DNA from: Kordia sp. SMS9
GTDB lineage: Bacteria > Bacteroidota > Bacteroidia > Flavobacteriales > Flavobacteriaceae
Assembly: GCF_003352465.1 (NCBI RefSeq)
Contig: NZ_CP031153.1
Span: 4,736,001-4,800,000 of the forward strand
Direction of reading: 5' to 3'
Length of the DNA stretch: 64,000 nt
Below, in pieces: positions 26,387-34,839 of this stretch. Made by a program: the position numbers and the translations under genes. Below the pieces are notes generated by a model, which was not told the DNA's origin, ran no database searches, and saw only the letters and a program-made list of their open reading frames with translations. Every line of letters begins with the position of its first letter. Position 1 is the first letter of the stretch.

Positions 26387-26845
26387 CTATTCTTGACAAC
26401 CTTTTTTACGTCGCGTATCAATTAAATAGATAATTTTCCACTGTCCGTCGTCTTTGAAAAGTTGAAACGAATTGACGCCACAATGCAAAAATTTACCATC
26501 GAGCCAAAATTCGTACGGAGTCCACACATTTGCCATTGTGCCATCAACTTGAACGTTATACGAAAGAATCTTTTCTGTCCACGTTGGACTTTCTGCTCTG
26601 CTGACAACCGCTTTTATAAAACCTGAAGCATCTTGCGTGCGCAATTGCGCTTTCCCATCTTTGTTTGTAAATGTAGTTTGTAGCACCAGATCTTTATGCA
26701 CAACTTGTTGCATACGAAGCGAATCTTTTTGATGAAAGCCTTCAAAAAAATCGATGACAGCTTGTTTTGCGGCAGTTTCCTCATCTGTTTGGGCATTCAA
26801 GTGAAAGCTGGCCATTAAAATTAGAAAGAATATATATGGTTTCAT
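26387..26845 (-). CDS. Exported SnoaL/DUF4440-like (NTF2-fold) protein
   Basis: This 152-residue protein has a signal peptide ending HLNAQ. A single NTF2-like domain follows: an N-terminal helix (AAKQAVIDFFEGFHQKDSLRM) then a curved sheet with ANVWTPYEFWLDGKFLHCGV and FQLFKDDGQWKIIYLIDTRR. This is the usual pattern of SnoaL-like/DUF4440 proteins in Flavobacteriaceae. Function is unknown, and the fold occurs in both enzymes and ligand binders. It stands alone beside the repeat-rich spacer, and its stop codon borders the last repeat. Confidence 0.85.
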   Translation of the reverse strand: MKPYIFFLILMASFHLNAQTDEETAAKQAVIDFFEGFHQKDSLRMQQVVHKDLVLQTTFTNKDGKAQLRTQDASGFIKAVVSRAESPTWTEKILSYNVQVDGTMANVWTPYEFWLDGKFLHCGVNSFQLFKDDGQWKIIYLIDTRRKKGCQE

Positions 26846-26986
26846 CGTGGGTTAATTTTTCAGAAAAATAATTTAAAAAAATAAAAAACGATACAGATTT
26901 ATCATAGTTTTAAGATTTTAATACGAAATCATTAAAAAAACTTACAATTTACCTACTTTTAGCCATAATACTAAAAGCTATACTTT

Positions 26987-27421
26987 ATGAGTTCACAAGA
27001 AAAAAACAAACAAGGAAAAATTATTGGTTTTATCGTGGGTGCAATCGTCTTCGGATTGGTTTCTTTTGGCTTAAAATCTTGCTTTTTCGGAGATGTTACA
27101 ACTGAAATGAAAAAAGTAGTCAACGAAATGAACGCTGAAACTCCTACTGTGATCGATGAATACACACGTTTGGACAGTGTAGCCTTGACTGGAAAAAAGA
27201 AATTTGAATATTACTATACCATAAAAGGTGCAACAACTTTTGCCAAATCCAATACTGAGATGATGCGCAAAACCATGAAAGGTGCAATTATTACAGAACT
27301 AAAAAGCAATCCTGACATGAATGCTTTTAGCCGAAATAATATCACCTTGGGCTACAATTATTTTAATGAGCAAGCAGAACTTATTTTAGATCTTGAAATA
27401 AAGGCAGAAGAGTATAAATAA
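26987..27421 (+). CDS. Small single-span membrane protein of unknown function
   Basis: I do not recognise this 144-residue protein. One membrane helix (about residues 11-31, IIGFIVGAIVFGLVSFGLKS) is followed by a polar domain that begins CFFGDVTTEMKKVVNEMN and is probably periplasmic. Its mixed strands (KKFEYYYTIKGA, ITLGYNYF, ELILDLEIKAEEYK) suggest a small alpha/beta fold. It is the first gene of a run of three closely spaced plus-strand genes (gaps of 21 and 11 bases), probably an operon with the GyrI-like and YciI-like genes. Confidence 0.8.
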   Translation: MSSQEKNKQGKIIGFIVGAIVFGLVSFGLKSCFFGDVTTEMKKVVNEMNAETPTVIDEYTRLDSVALTGKKKFEYYYTIKGATTFAKSNTEMMRKTMKGAIITELKSNPDMNAFSRNNITLGYNYFNEQAELILDLEIKAEEYK

Positions 27422-27442
27422 TGTGTATTCAATCTTAAAAAA

Positions 27443-27925
27443 ATGATAGAAAAACCTGTTATACAAACGCTTCCGCAGAAAAAACTCGTGGGGAAATCTA
27501 TGAGAATGTCCTTAGTTCAAAATACAACTCCGATACTTTGGAAAAGCTTTATGCAACAGCGAAAAAGTATTGAAAATTCGGTCGGAACCAATTTATATTC
27601 ACTTCTAGTGTATGACGATTTGTATTTTGAAAATTTTAATCCGCAAACAACATTTACAAAATATGCGTTAACCGAAGTGACTGATTTTGAAACAATTCCT
27701 GATGGAATGGAAAGCTTTACGCTAGAAAGTGGTTTGTATGCCGTTTTTATCTATACAGGTTTGCCACAGAATTTCGGAAAAGCGTTTCAATACATTTTAT
27801 ATACATGGTTGCCCACTTCGGGATATGAACTAGACAACAGACCACATTTTGAAGTATTAGGAGACAACTATATTCCAAATAGTGAAGATTCGCAGGAAGC
27901 GGTTTGGATTCCGATTAAAAAATAA
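27443..27925 (+). CDS. GyrI-like / effector-binding-domain protein
   Basis: This 160-residue stand-alone GyrI-like (SHS2) domain begins IQTLPQKKLVGKSMRMSL. It continues through LLVYDDLYFENFNPQTTFTK, SFTLESGLYAVFIYTG and FQYILYTWLPTSGYELDNRP, and ends EAVWIPIKK. The family includes ligand-binding domains of AraC/MerR regulators and small cyclopropanoid hydrolases; no DNA-binding domain is attached here. It is probably cytoplasmic and in an operon with the flanking small genes. The ligand cannot be predicted. Confidence 0.86.
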   Translation: MIEKPVIQTLPQKKLVGKSMRMSLVQNTTPILWKSFMQQRKSIENSVGTNLYSLLVYDDLYFENFNPQTTFTKYALTEVTDFETIPDGMESFTLESGLYAVFIYTGLPQNFGKAFQYILYTWLPTSGYELDNRPHFEVLGDNYIPNSEDSQEAVWIPIKK

Positions 27926-27936
27926 TATCCAAAAAC

Positions 27937-28227
27937 ATGTACATTATATCACTCACCTATAAAGTTCCGATAGCAACTGTAGAAGTACATTTAGAAGATC
28001 ATATTGCATATTTGAATTTACAATATGAATTGGGTAATTTTCAGGCTTCTGGTAGAAAAGTGCCAAGAACGGGCGGAATTATTTTATCAACACTTAAAGA
28101 TAAAAAGCAATTAGAAGCAGTATTAGCTAAAGATCCGTTTAAAATTCACGACTTGGCAACGTATGAACTCACAGAATTTATTCCAAGCAAAACCTGTGAC
28201 GAATGGTCATTTTTGAAAGAATCGTAA
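27937..28227 (+). CDS. YciI-family protein
   Basis: This 96-residue ferredoxin-like YciI domain begins MYIISLTYKVPIATVEVHLE, has the conserved His in the D/E-x-H segment (VHLEDHIAYL), and continues with GRKVPRTGGIILSTLKDK and a KDPF motif (AKDPFKIHDLATYEL). Some family members hydrolyse chlorinated aromatics; most have no known role. It follows the GyrI-like gene by 11 bases, so co-transcription is likely. Confidence 0.9.
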   Translation: MYIISLTYKVPIATVEVHLEDHIAYLNLQYELGNFQASGRKVPRTGGIILSTLKDKKQLEAVLAKDPFKIHDLATYELTEFIPSKTCDEWSFLKES

Positions 28228-28295
28228 AGAGTGAAAAAAGTTTAAATCACTTCTATATTTTATTCTTATTTTTACAACCATAGAAAACCAATTAT

Positions 28296-29114
28296 ATGTC
28301 AATCGCAAAGAAACAATACAAAAGAGTGACCGTAAAATCACTAGTGGAAATGAAAAGCAATGGAGAAAAAATTTCCATGTTGACCGCTTATGATTATACC
28401 ATGGCAAAAATTGTAGATGGTGCTGGAATAGATGTGATTCTCGTGGGTGATTCTGCCAGTAATGTCATGGCTGGACATGAAACGACGCTTCCAATAACAC
28501 TCGATCAAATGATTTACCATGCTTCTTCAGTCATTAGAGCAGTAAAAAGAGCCTTGGTGGTGGTTGATATTCCTTTTGGAAGTTACCAATCAGATCCGAA
28601 AGAAGCATTGCGTTCTGCTATCAGAATCATGAAAGAATCTGGTGGACATGCCGTAAAGGTTGAAGGTGGAAAAGAAATTAAAGAATCTATCAAACGTATT
28701 TTAAATGCAGGAATTCCTGTGATGGGACATTTAGGATTGACCCCACAATCTATTTATAAATTTGGAACATATACTGTTCGCGCCAAAGAAGAAGAAGAAG
28801 CAGAACAATTAAAAGAAGATGCCAAAATGCTTGAAAAAACAGGTTGTTTTGCTATTGTTTTAGAAAAAGTTCCTGCCAAATTGGCGAAAGAAGTAGCTGC
28901 TAGTATTTCAATTCCCGTTATCGGAATTGGAGCTGGAAATGGTGTGGATGGACAAGTGTTAGTGACACACGATATGTTGGGAATGACACATGAGTTCAAT
29001 CCGCGATTTTTACGTCGTTATTTGAATATGTATGAAGAAATGACCAAAGCCTTTGAGCAATATGCCGCGGATGTAAAATCGGTTGATTTTCCGAATGATA
29101 AAGAGCAATATTAG
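28296..29114 (+). CDS. panB: 3-Methyl-2-oxobutanoate hydroxymethyltransferase PanB
   Basis: This enzyme makes ketopantoate in pantothenate/CoA synthesis. The 272-residue TIM barrel shows KISMLTAYDYTMAKIVDGAG, the metal-binding VGDSASNVMAGHETT, DIPFGSYQ, KVEGGKEI, GHLGLTPQS and GIGAGNGVDGQVLV-HDMLG, all PanB signatures. No other pan gene is adjacent. It is complete and probably monocistronic; the spacer after it holds a microsatellite and a nested repeat. Confidence 0.96.
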   Translation: MSIAKKQYKRVTVKSLVEMKSNGEKISMLTAYDYTMAKIVDGAGIDVILVGDSASNVMAGHETTLPITLDQMIYHASSVIRAVKRALVVVDIPFGSYQSDPKEALRSAIRIMKESGGHAVKVEGGKEIKESIKRILNAGIPVMGHLGLTPQSIYKFGTYTVRAKEEEEAEQLKEDAKMLEKTGCFAIVLEKVPAKLAKEVAASISIPVIGIGAGNGVDGQVLVTHDMLGMTHEFNPRFLRRYLNMYEEMTKAFEQYAADVKSVDFPNDKEQY

Positions 29115-29115
29115 A

Positions 29116-29147
29116 TTTGTTGTTTGTTGTTTGTTGTTTGTTGTTTG
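29116..29147. repeat. Microsatellite (TTTGTTG, about 4.6 copies)
   Basis: Four perfect and one partial copy of a 7-base unit lie directly after the panB stop. The unit length is not a multiple of three, but no gene crosses it. Confidence 0.9.
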
Positions 29148-29213
29148 AAAAAAAAATTCATTTAAAATTTAGCATTCAACATTTAAAATATATTTTTTGT
29201 TATGAATCTTCAC

Positions 29214-29281
29214 GTCACTTCGAGTGAATTTGTGTCACATTGAGCGTAATCGAAATGAAACAAATTAGTATCGAGAAGTAC
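29214..29281 (+). repeat. Interspersed GTCACTTCGAGTG element carrying a nested second repeat
   Basis: The outer parts, GTCACTTCGAGTGAATTTGT and AACAAATTAGTATCGAGAAG, match the element arm at 41330-41374 but are interrupted by about 23 bases. That insert (inside 29232-29257) is the reverse complement of the element at 61762-61787, with 3 differences in 26 bases. Confidence 0.75.
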
Positions 29282-29333
29282 TATGAAACCTATAACTTTC
29301 CCAGTCTTTCAATTTCATAAAATTTAAGTTCCC

Positions 29334-30026
29334 TTGAAAACTATCTCCACAAAAAAAAATCTCCAAGTACTCTACGAAGACAATCATATCATTATTGTCA
29401 ACAAGCGTGCAGGTGATATTGTACAAGGTGATAAAACAGGTGACAAACCGTTGAGTGAGGTTGTTAAGGAATATATTGCAGATAAATACAACAAAACTGG
29501 CAATGTATTTTTAGGTGTGGTACATCGGTTGGACAGACCAACTACAGGAATTATTGTATTTGCGCGAACTTCCAAAGCATTGCCGCGACTCAACAAATTG
29601 TTTGCAGAAAAAAAAGCTAAGAAAACCTATTGGGCAATCGTCAACAAAATGCCGCCAATATCTCAAGATACCTTAACACATTGGCTTCGTAAGAATCCGA
29701 AAAATAATAAATCGACTGCATTCGCAAAAGAAGTTGCAGGAAGTAAAGAGGCAATTTTAGACTATACTGTCAAGAAAAAATTAGATCGGTATGTATTGCT
29801 TGAAATTGCGTTGCACACTGGGAGACATCATCAAATAAGAGCGCAACTTTCGGCAATTGGCTGCAAGATTAAAGGCGATTTAAAATACGGTTTTGATCGG
29901 AGTAATAAAGATGCGAGTATTCATTTACATGCTAGAAAACTCGTTTTTACACATCCTGTAAAAAAAGAACTTTTAGAAATTATTGCTCCTTTACCCAACG
30001 ATCCTGTTTGGAATGCGTGCTTATAA
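29334..30026 (+). CDS. RluA/RsuA-superfamily pseudouridine synthase
   Basis: This 230-residue RNA modification enzyme has the RluA-type motif HRLDRPTTGIIVFARTSKA with the catalytic Asp. LQVLYEDNHIIIVNKRAG is at the N-terminus, and TGRHHQIRAQLSAIG and the closing HARKLVFTHPVKKE complete the fold. There is no S4 domain, so it resembles the short RluA/RluC relatives; the exact rRNA or tRNA site is not deducible. No ATG is available before the domain, so the TTG at 29334 is taken as start. Confidence 0.88.
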   Translation: MKTISTKKNLQVLYEDNHIIIVNKRAGDIVQGDKTGDKPLSEVVKEYIADKYNKTGNVFLGVVHRLDRPTTGIIVFARTSKALPRLNKLFAEKKAKKTYWAIVNKMPPISQDTLTHWLRKNPKNNKSTAFAKEVAGSKEAILDYTVKKKLDRYVLLEIALHTGRHHQIRAQLSAIGCKIKGDLKYGFDRSNKDASIHLHARKLVFTHPVKKELLEIIAPLPNDPVWNACL

Positions 30027-30132
30027 ATAGCAACCTCACTTTGTTCATAAACTTTCTAAAAAATCATTGCGCAGAAACTATTATTTGTAAAGATAAATTT
30101 CTACATTTAGTTGCAACCAATTACCAACTATT

Positions 30133-31170
30133 ATGCGCATTGAAAGTGGTCTCAAACTCGGTTTTAAAGATGTAATGATTCGTCCAAAACGTTCTACGTT
30201 AAAAAGTCGTTCGCAAGTATCGTTGGAGCGGACATTTACCTTTTTACACAATTCGTACGAATGGACAGGCATTCCCATTATGGCTGCCAATATGGATACG
30301 GTAGGAACTTTTGAAATGGCAAAAGCCTTAGCTTCCAAACAATTGTTTACCGCAGTTCATAAACATTATACCATTCAAGATTGGAATGCATTTATCAATA
30401 CCGTTCCGAACACAGTGATTCCTAAAATTGCTGTTAGTACTGGAATTAGCGAAACAGATAACGAAAAGTTACGCGCTATTTTCACCATTCATCCACAACT
30501 GAAATTTATCTGTATTGATGTTGCCAATGGATATTCACAGCATTTTGTGGATTTTGTAAAGCAAACGCGATCACAATTTCCTGATAAAGTGATTATTGCT
30601 GGAAACGTTGTTACAGGCGAAATGGTAGAAGAATTGATTTTATCAGGTGCAGATATTGTCAAAGTAGGTATTGGTCCAGGTTCGGTGTGTACCACGCGTG
30701 TTAAAACTGGTGTTGGCTATCCACAACTTTCTGCCATTATTGAATGTGCTGACGCAGCGCATGGGTTGGGCGGACATATTATTTCAGATGGCGGTTGTAA
30801 AACTCCTGGTGATATTTCGAAAGCGTTTGGCGCTGGTGCAGATTTTGTCATGCTTGGCGGAATGCTTTCTGGACATTATGAAAGCGGTGGCGAATTGATT
30901 GAGCGCGACGGACAAAAATTCAAGCAGTTTTATGGAATGAGTTCTGCAACCGCGATGGAAAAATATGTGGGCGGCGTAGCTAATTATAGAGCTTCCGAAG
31001 GAAAAACCGTGGAAATTCCCTTGAAGGGACACGTTTCAGAGACCGTTCACGATATTTTAGGCGGCATTCGCAGTACGTGTACGTATGTTGGTGCTTCTCG
31101 CTTAAAAGAATTGACCAAACGAACTACCTTTATTCAGGTTTCGGAACAGGAAAATAGAGTGTTTTCGTAG
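30133..31170 (+). CDS. guaC: GMP reductase
   Basis: This IMPDH-superfamily barrel of 345 residues reduces GMP to IMP in purine salvage. The absence of CBS domains separates it from IMP dehydrogenase. Signatures are MAANMDTVGT, IDVANGYSQHF, GNVVTGEMVEELILSGAD, the active-site loop GIGPGSVCTTR (Cys186) and ISDGGCKTPGDISKAFGAGA. The flap ends FYGMSSATAMEKY. It starts about 107 bases after the pseudouridine synthase gene. High confidence. Confidence 0.95.
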   Translation: MRIESGLKLGFKDVMIRPKRSTLKSRSQVSLERTFTFLHNSYEWTGIPIMAANMDTVGTFEMAKALASKQLFTAVHKHYTIQDWNAFINTVPNTVIPKIAVSTGISETDNEKLRAIFTIHPQLKFICIDVANGYSQHFVDFVKQTRSQFPDKVIIAGNVVTGEMVEELILSGADIVKVGIGPGSVCTTRVKTGVGYPQLSAIIECADAAHGLGGHIISDGGCKTPGDISKAFGAGADFVMLGGMLSGHYESGGELIERDGQKFKQFYGMSSATAMEKYVGGVANYRASEGKTVEIPLKGHVSETVHDILGGIRSTCTYVGASRLKELTKRTTFIQVSEQENRVFS

Positions 31171-31327
31171 GAATTAGGAAATTATTTTTCTACATATTCT
31201 TTCAAAACATAAACTCCTAAACTTATAAACTTTTCAACTTCAATATTCGTTAAATAAGGCAATCCCGTAGTGTGATTTCTGATCATTTTTATAATTTAAA
31301 AGAATTATAAATCCTAAATATTATATC

Positions 31328-31492
31328 ATGAAAAAAAGAAAATTGACCGCTTTGAAATTTACAAAAGAATCTGTTTCTTCTTTAGCGCAACAAACTATTG
31401 TTGGTGGAGGAAGATCATTCAATCCGCCGTGTGCATCTTTTAGTTGTAGAAACAGCAACTGCTTGACATATTGCGACAGTCAATGTCCATAA
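31328..31492 (+). CDS. Double-glycine leader, Cys-rich peptide precursor 2
   Basis: This 54-residue gene begins MKKRKLTALKFTKESVSSLA and reaches GGG at residues 26-28. A 26-residue core follows with five Cys (PPCASFSC, NCLTYCDSQCP) and several Ser/Thr. The leader follows the same plan as the peptides at 8417 and 51473. A strong terminator lies ten bases after the stop. It is unlinked to any modifying enzyme or ABC peptidase-exporter. It could be a lanthipeptide-like precursor or an exported disulfide peptide. Confidence 0.75.
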   Translation: MKKRKLTALKFTKESVSSLAQQTIVGGGRSFNPPCASFSCRNSNCLTYCDSQCP

Positions 31493-31502
31493 TTTAACAT
31501 AC

Positions 31503-31547
31503 AAAAAATGTCTACAGAGTTTCTAAAACTGTGTAGACATTTTTTTA
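31503..31547. terminator. Terminator between leader-peptide gene 2 and the BadF-type kinase gene
   Basis: AAAAAATGTCTACA pairs with TGTGTAGACATTTTTT around a short loop; A and T tracts allow termination of both convergent genes. Confidence 0.88.
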
Positions 31548-31563
31548 GTATGTGATACTATTT

Positions 31564-32433
31564 TTAGCTTTCTTTCAATTCATTGGTGTGAAACGCTACC
31601 AAACCTTCAATAGGTCTTCTGGTAAAGTTTCCAACCTTGAAACCGAATTCTTCAGCGACTTCTTTAATTTCATCTTTCGAGAAAAAGGCAATAGAACCTG
31701 CAAAATGTACAGGAACTGTTTTGAGTTCTTCTTCAAACTGCATGATCATATTTTTTGCAAATTCTCTAAATCCGCTTTTGATCAAATTTACCACATATTC
31801 AGAATCTTTGTGTAAAAACATGAATTCTGCAAAACTTGCTAAATACGCGTTCGGATTGGGTTGCTTGTATAAATTGTATTTGATATAATCGCTGTCAAGA
31901 TTGAATCTTTCTTCAAAGGGTACACGAATTACATGTGGCATTTTATTGAAGTAATAATCACGAATGAGTTGTTTTCCATAGTAATTTCCACTGGCATCAT
32001 CCATCAATGTATATCCTAACGAGTTGACACGCTGATGCAATGTTGAACCATCGTAATAACTACAGTTAGAACCCGTTCCTTGAATACAAACCACCGCGGC
32101 TTCTGCCTTATGATTGACCGTCGCGTAGACAGCGGCAAGCGTATCTTCATTGACATCGACAAGGGCATTTGAAAAAATTTGTTCCAACACACCTTTTAAT
32201 AATAAACGTGGATTTTCCGTTCCACAACCTGCACCATAAAAAAACACATGTGTCACTGTATGGCGATGCGACATCAGTTCTTTGCTCTTTTTAATGGTTT
32301 TTTTAAGTTTCTTTTCAGAAAGAATCGCAGGATTAAGTCCCTTAGTACGAAGCTTGTCTAATAATTGATTTCCATCTTTGTCCACTGCAATCCAATCACA
32401 TTTTGTGGAGCCACTGTCTACTAATAAAATCAT
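31564..32433 (-). CDS. BadF/BadG/BcrA/BcrD-type ATPase, probable N-acetylglucosamine kinase
   Basis: This 289-residue ASKHA-fold protein has phosphate-1 motif LLVDSGSTKCDWIAVD at the start. A second glycine loop is VCIQGTGSNCSYYDG, then DDASGNYYGKQLIRDYY and late HFAGSIAFFSKDEI. No Fe-S cysteine pair is evident, which argues against a reductase activator and for a sugar kinase of the N-acetylglucosamine kinase type. The natural substrate is inferred. It lies downstream of gap on the same strand behind a hairpin, so it is probably transcribed separately. Confidence 0.83.
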   Translation of the reverse strand: MILLVDSGSTKCDWIAVDKDGNQLLDKLRTKGLNPAILSEKKLKKTIKKSKELMSHRHTVTHVFFYGAGCGTENPRLLLKGVLEQIFSNALVDVNEDTLAAVYATVNHKAEAAVVCIQGTGSNCSYYDGSTLHQRVNSLGYTLMDDASGNYYGKQLIRDYYFNKMPHVIRVPFEERFNLDSDYIKYNLYKQPNPNAYLASFAEFMFLHKDSEYVVNLIKSGFREFAKNMIMQFEEELKTVPVHFAGSIAFFSKDEIKEVAEEFGFKVGNFTRRPIEGLVAFHTNELKES

Positions 32434-32494
32434 GGTGTAATATAAAATAAATTCCCAATTTTTAGGAATGTTTTACGGGAAGTATACAACTAAA

Positions 32495-32533
32495 ATAAGC
32501 ACAATTGAGGACAAAAATATCAATTGTGCTTAT
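32495..32533 (-). terminator. Hairpin downstream of gap
   Basis: ATAAGCACAATTGA (32495-32508) and TCAATTGTGCTTAT (32520-32533) form a perfect 14-bp stem with an 11-base loop. The U tract on the minus strand is weak. On the minus strand the loop includes TATTTTTG, which fits a -7 element for the downstream kinase gene. Confidence 0.65.
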
Positions 32534-32548
32534 GTTGTTTTATACTTT

Positions 32549-33544
32549 TTATAAGTTGTGTACGAGTACTGCTAAATCTACTAATTTGTTTGAATATCCA
32601 AATTCGTTATCGTACCAAGAAATAATTTTGTAGAATTTTGGACTTAGCTCAATTCCTGCTTCTGCATCAAAGATACTGGTGCGCGCATCACTTACGAAAT
32701 CTTGTGAAACTACAGCTTCGTCAGTATATCCAAGCACTCCGTTCATAGCACCTTCTGATGCTGCTTTGAATGCTTTTTTAATTTCTTCGTAGGACGTTTC
32801 TTTTTGAAGTCTTACAGTTAAATCTACAACAGATACATCTACCGTTGGTACACGGAATGCCATTCCTGTTAGTTTTCCGTTGAGTTTAGGAATTACTTTT
32901 CCAACAGCTTTTGCAGCTCCTGTTGATGTTGGAATGATATTGTTCATTGCAGAACGGCCTAAACGGTAGTTTTTCTTTGATGGAGAATCAACGGTGTATT
33001 GTGTAGAAGTTGCTGCGTGAATCGTTGTCATTAACGCTTCATCAATTCCGAAGTTATCGTCTAATACTTTTGCTACAGGTGCCAAACAGTTGGTTGTACA
33101 AGAAGCATTTGATACAATATTGTCACTTGCTTTTACTTCGTGATCGTTTACGCCCATTACAAACATTGGTGCATCTTTAGAAGGTGCAGAAATCACTACT
33201 TTTTTAGCGCCCGCTTGAATGTGATAATCAGCCGTTTCTAACGTAGTAAAAATTCCTGTACATTCTGCAACGACATCTACTCCAGCTTCATCCCATTTTA
33301 AATTTTTAGGATCTCTTTCCGCTGTTACACGAATTGTTTTTCCGTCTACTACTAAATGTCCATCTTTTACTTCAATAGTTCCGTCAAATCTTCCGTGAAC
33401 AGAATCGTATTCTAACAAATATGCTAAGTGATTTACATCTAAAAGGTCATTGATGGCAACTACATCTACATTATCACGCTTTAAGGTTGCTCTAAATACA
33501 ATTCTTCCAATTCTTCCAAATCCGTTTATTCCTAATTTTGTCAT
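32549..33544 (-). CDS. gap: Glyceraldehyde-3-phosphate dehydrogenase (type I)
   Basis: This 331-residue NAD-dependent glycolytic enzyme has Rossmann start LGINGFGRIGRIVFRA. The catalytic Cys149 is in SNASCTTNCLAPVAKVL and His176 in MTTIHAATSTQ. The C-terminal WYDNEFGYSNKLVDL is conserved. VVAINDLLD shows the NAD-binding Asp, favouring NAD over NADP. It follows pfkA by 27 bases on the same strand, so pfkA-gap forms a glycolytic operon. Confidence 0.97.
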   Translation of the reverse strand: MTKLGINGFGRIGRIVFRATLKRDNVDVVAINDLLDVNHLAYLLEYDSVHGRFDGTIEVKDGHLVVDGKTIRVTAERDPKNLKWDEAGVDVVAECTGIFTTLETADYHIQAGAKKVVISAPSKDAPMFVMGVNDHEVKASDNIVSNASCTTNCLAPVAKVLDDNFGIDEALMTTIHAATSTQYTVDSPSKKNYRLGRSAMNNIIPTSTGAAKAVGKVIPKLNGKLTGMAFRVPTVDVSVVDLTVRLQKETSYEEIKKAFKAASEGAMNGVLGYTDEAVVSQDFVSDARTSIFDAEAGIELSPKFYKIISWYDNEFGYSNKLVDLAVLVHNL

Positions 33545-33571
33545 TTTTTTTCTTTTTACTTACTATGTTAT

Positions 33572-34558
33572 TTATACTGATAAGATATCAGATATTCTTA
33601 ATAATTCTTTATTTATGTTGTGTTCTCCTTTTACGGCTTTTTCAATGCTTGTTACTAATACTTTATTGTCTGAGATTCCAACCATAACATTCGATTGTCC
33701 ATCTAAGATCAACTCAACCGCTTTTACGCCCAATCTACTTGCCAATACACGATCAAAACAGGTTGGTTTTCCACCGCGTTGCATGTGTCCTAAAACGGAT
33801 ACACGCGCTTCATAGTCTGGTAAGTTTTCAGTAACATATTCTGCCAATTCAAATACATTTTTACCTATTTTATCACCTTCGGAAACCACCACAATACTGG
33901 ACGATTTTCCACTGCGACGACTGCGTTGCAACGATTCTAACAAACGATCTAATCCTAAGTCTTCTTCAGGAATTAAGATTTCTTCAGCTCCTGCGCCAAC
34001 TCCAGCATTCAATGCAATAAAACCTGCATCGCGTCCCATCACTTCTACAAAGAACAATCGGTTGTGCGAGCTGGCAGTATCACGAATTTTATCAATCGCT
34101 TCTACAACAGTGTTTAAAGCGGTATCATATCCGATGGTAAATTTTGTTCCGTAAATGTCATTATCAATCGTTCCAGGGACTCCAATAACAGGAATGTCGT
34201 ATTCTTTACTAAAAATCATTCCGCCTGTAAACGTTCCATCACCACCAATTAATACCATCGCTTCTACGCCTTCTTCAACGAGGTTGTCATAAGCTTTTTT
34301 ACGTCCTTCTTTGGTTCTAAAATCTACTGAACGTGCCGATTTTAAAATTGTTCCACCTTTGCTTACAATATTCTTTACACTACGTGCGGTCAATTCTACA
34401 CTATCAGCTTCTATCATTCCTTGATATCCTCGATAATATCCTACACATTTTACATTGTAATATGAGCAAGCTCTTGCGACAGCTCTAATCGCAGCATTCA
34501 TTCCTGGAGCATCGCCTCCAGAGGTCATTACGCCTATTTTTTTGATGTTATGTTGCAT
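33572..34558 (-). CDS. pfkA: ATP-dependent 6-phosphofructokinase
   Basis: This 328-residue enzyme phosphorylates fructose 6-phosphate. Motifs are GVMTSGGDAPGMNAAIRA (ATP loop), MVLIGGDGTFTGG, the catalytic GTIDNDIYGTKFTIGYDTA, EVMGRDAGFIAL and VLGHMQRGGKPTCFDR. The GGDGT motif marks the ATP-dependent form. The Met at 34558 (MQHNIKKIGVMTSGGDA) is chosen over one 18 codons upstream because family members begin about eight residues before the glycine loop. First gene of the pfkA-gap unit; about 280 bases of spacer separate it from tamB, with nothing else recognised there. Confidence 0.96.
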   Translation of the reverse strand: MQHNIKKIGVMTSGGDAPGMNAAIRAVARACSYYNVKCVGYYRGYQGMIEADSVELTARSVKNIVSKGGTILKSARSVDFRTKEGRKKAYDNLVEEGVEAMVLIGGDGTFTGGMIFSKEYDIPVIGVPGTIDNDIYGTKFTIGYDTALNTVVEAIDKIRDTASSHNRLFFVEVMGRDAGFIALNAGVGAGAEEILIPEEDLGLDRLLESLQRSRRSGKSSSIVVVSEGDKIGKNVFELAEYVTENLPDYEARVSVLGHMQRGGKPTCFDRVLASRLGVKAVELILDGQSNVMVGISDNKVLVTSIEKAVKGEHNINKELLRISDILSV

Positions 34559-34839
34559 GCAATTTTCTATTTGAATAGTAAAGCTAGGAAACTTATTTTG
34601 ATTTTTTAGCACGCTTTACACGAATTTTACATTGTTTTAAAATTTCAAACGTTTTCGTTAATAAGTTCTCAGAATTTTAACGTTTTAGACCGCATTTTTT
34701 CTAGAATTCACAAATTTTCAACCTATGAAAATGAAAGGATTTTGTATGAAAGTATTCGGGGAATTTTGGAATAGTTAATTTTTTTTGAAAGCCTTTTTTG
34801 GGAAGTTCATTTTTTTAGTCTTAAAGAGTAAAATGAGAT

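Noticed and set aside
31328..34612. Search for lanthipeptide dehydratase/cyclase or peptidase-transporter near the leader peptides.
   Set aside because: Flanking genes are GMP reductase, a BadF-type kinase, gap and pfkA at one site, and glycosyltransferases or porins at the others; no biosynthetic cluster exists in the window.
23958..34658. Shared 16-mer ACGAAAACGTTTGAAA at 23958-23973 (plus) and 34658-34643 (minus, upstream of pfkA), resembling a LacI-type operator.
   Set aside because: In 64 kb of AT-rich DNA about one or more chance 16-base matches are expected, and the sites lie in unrelated contexts.
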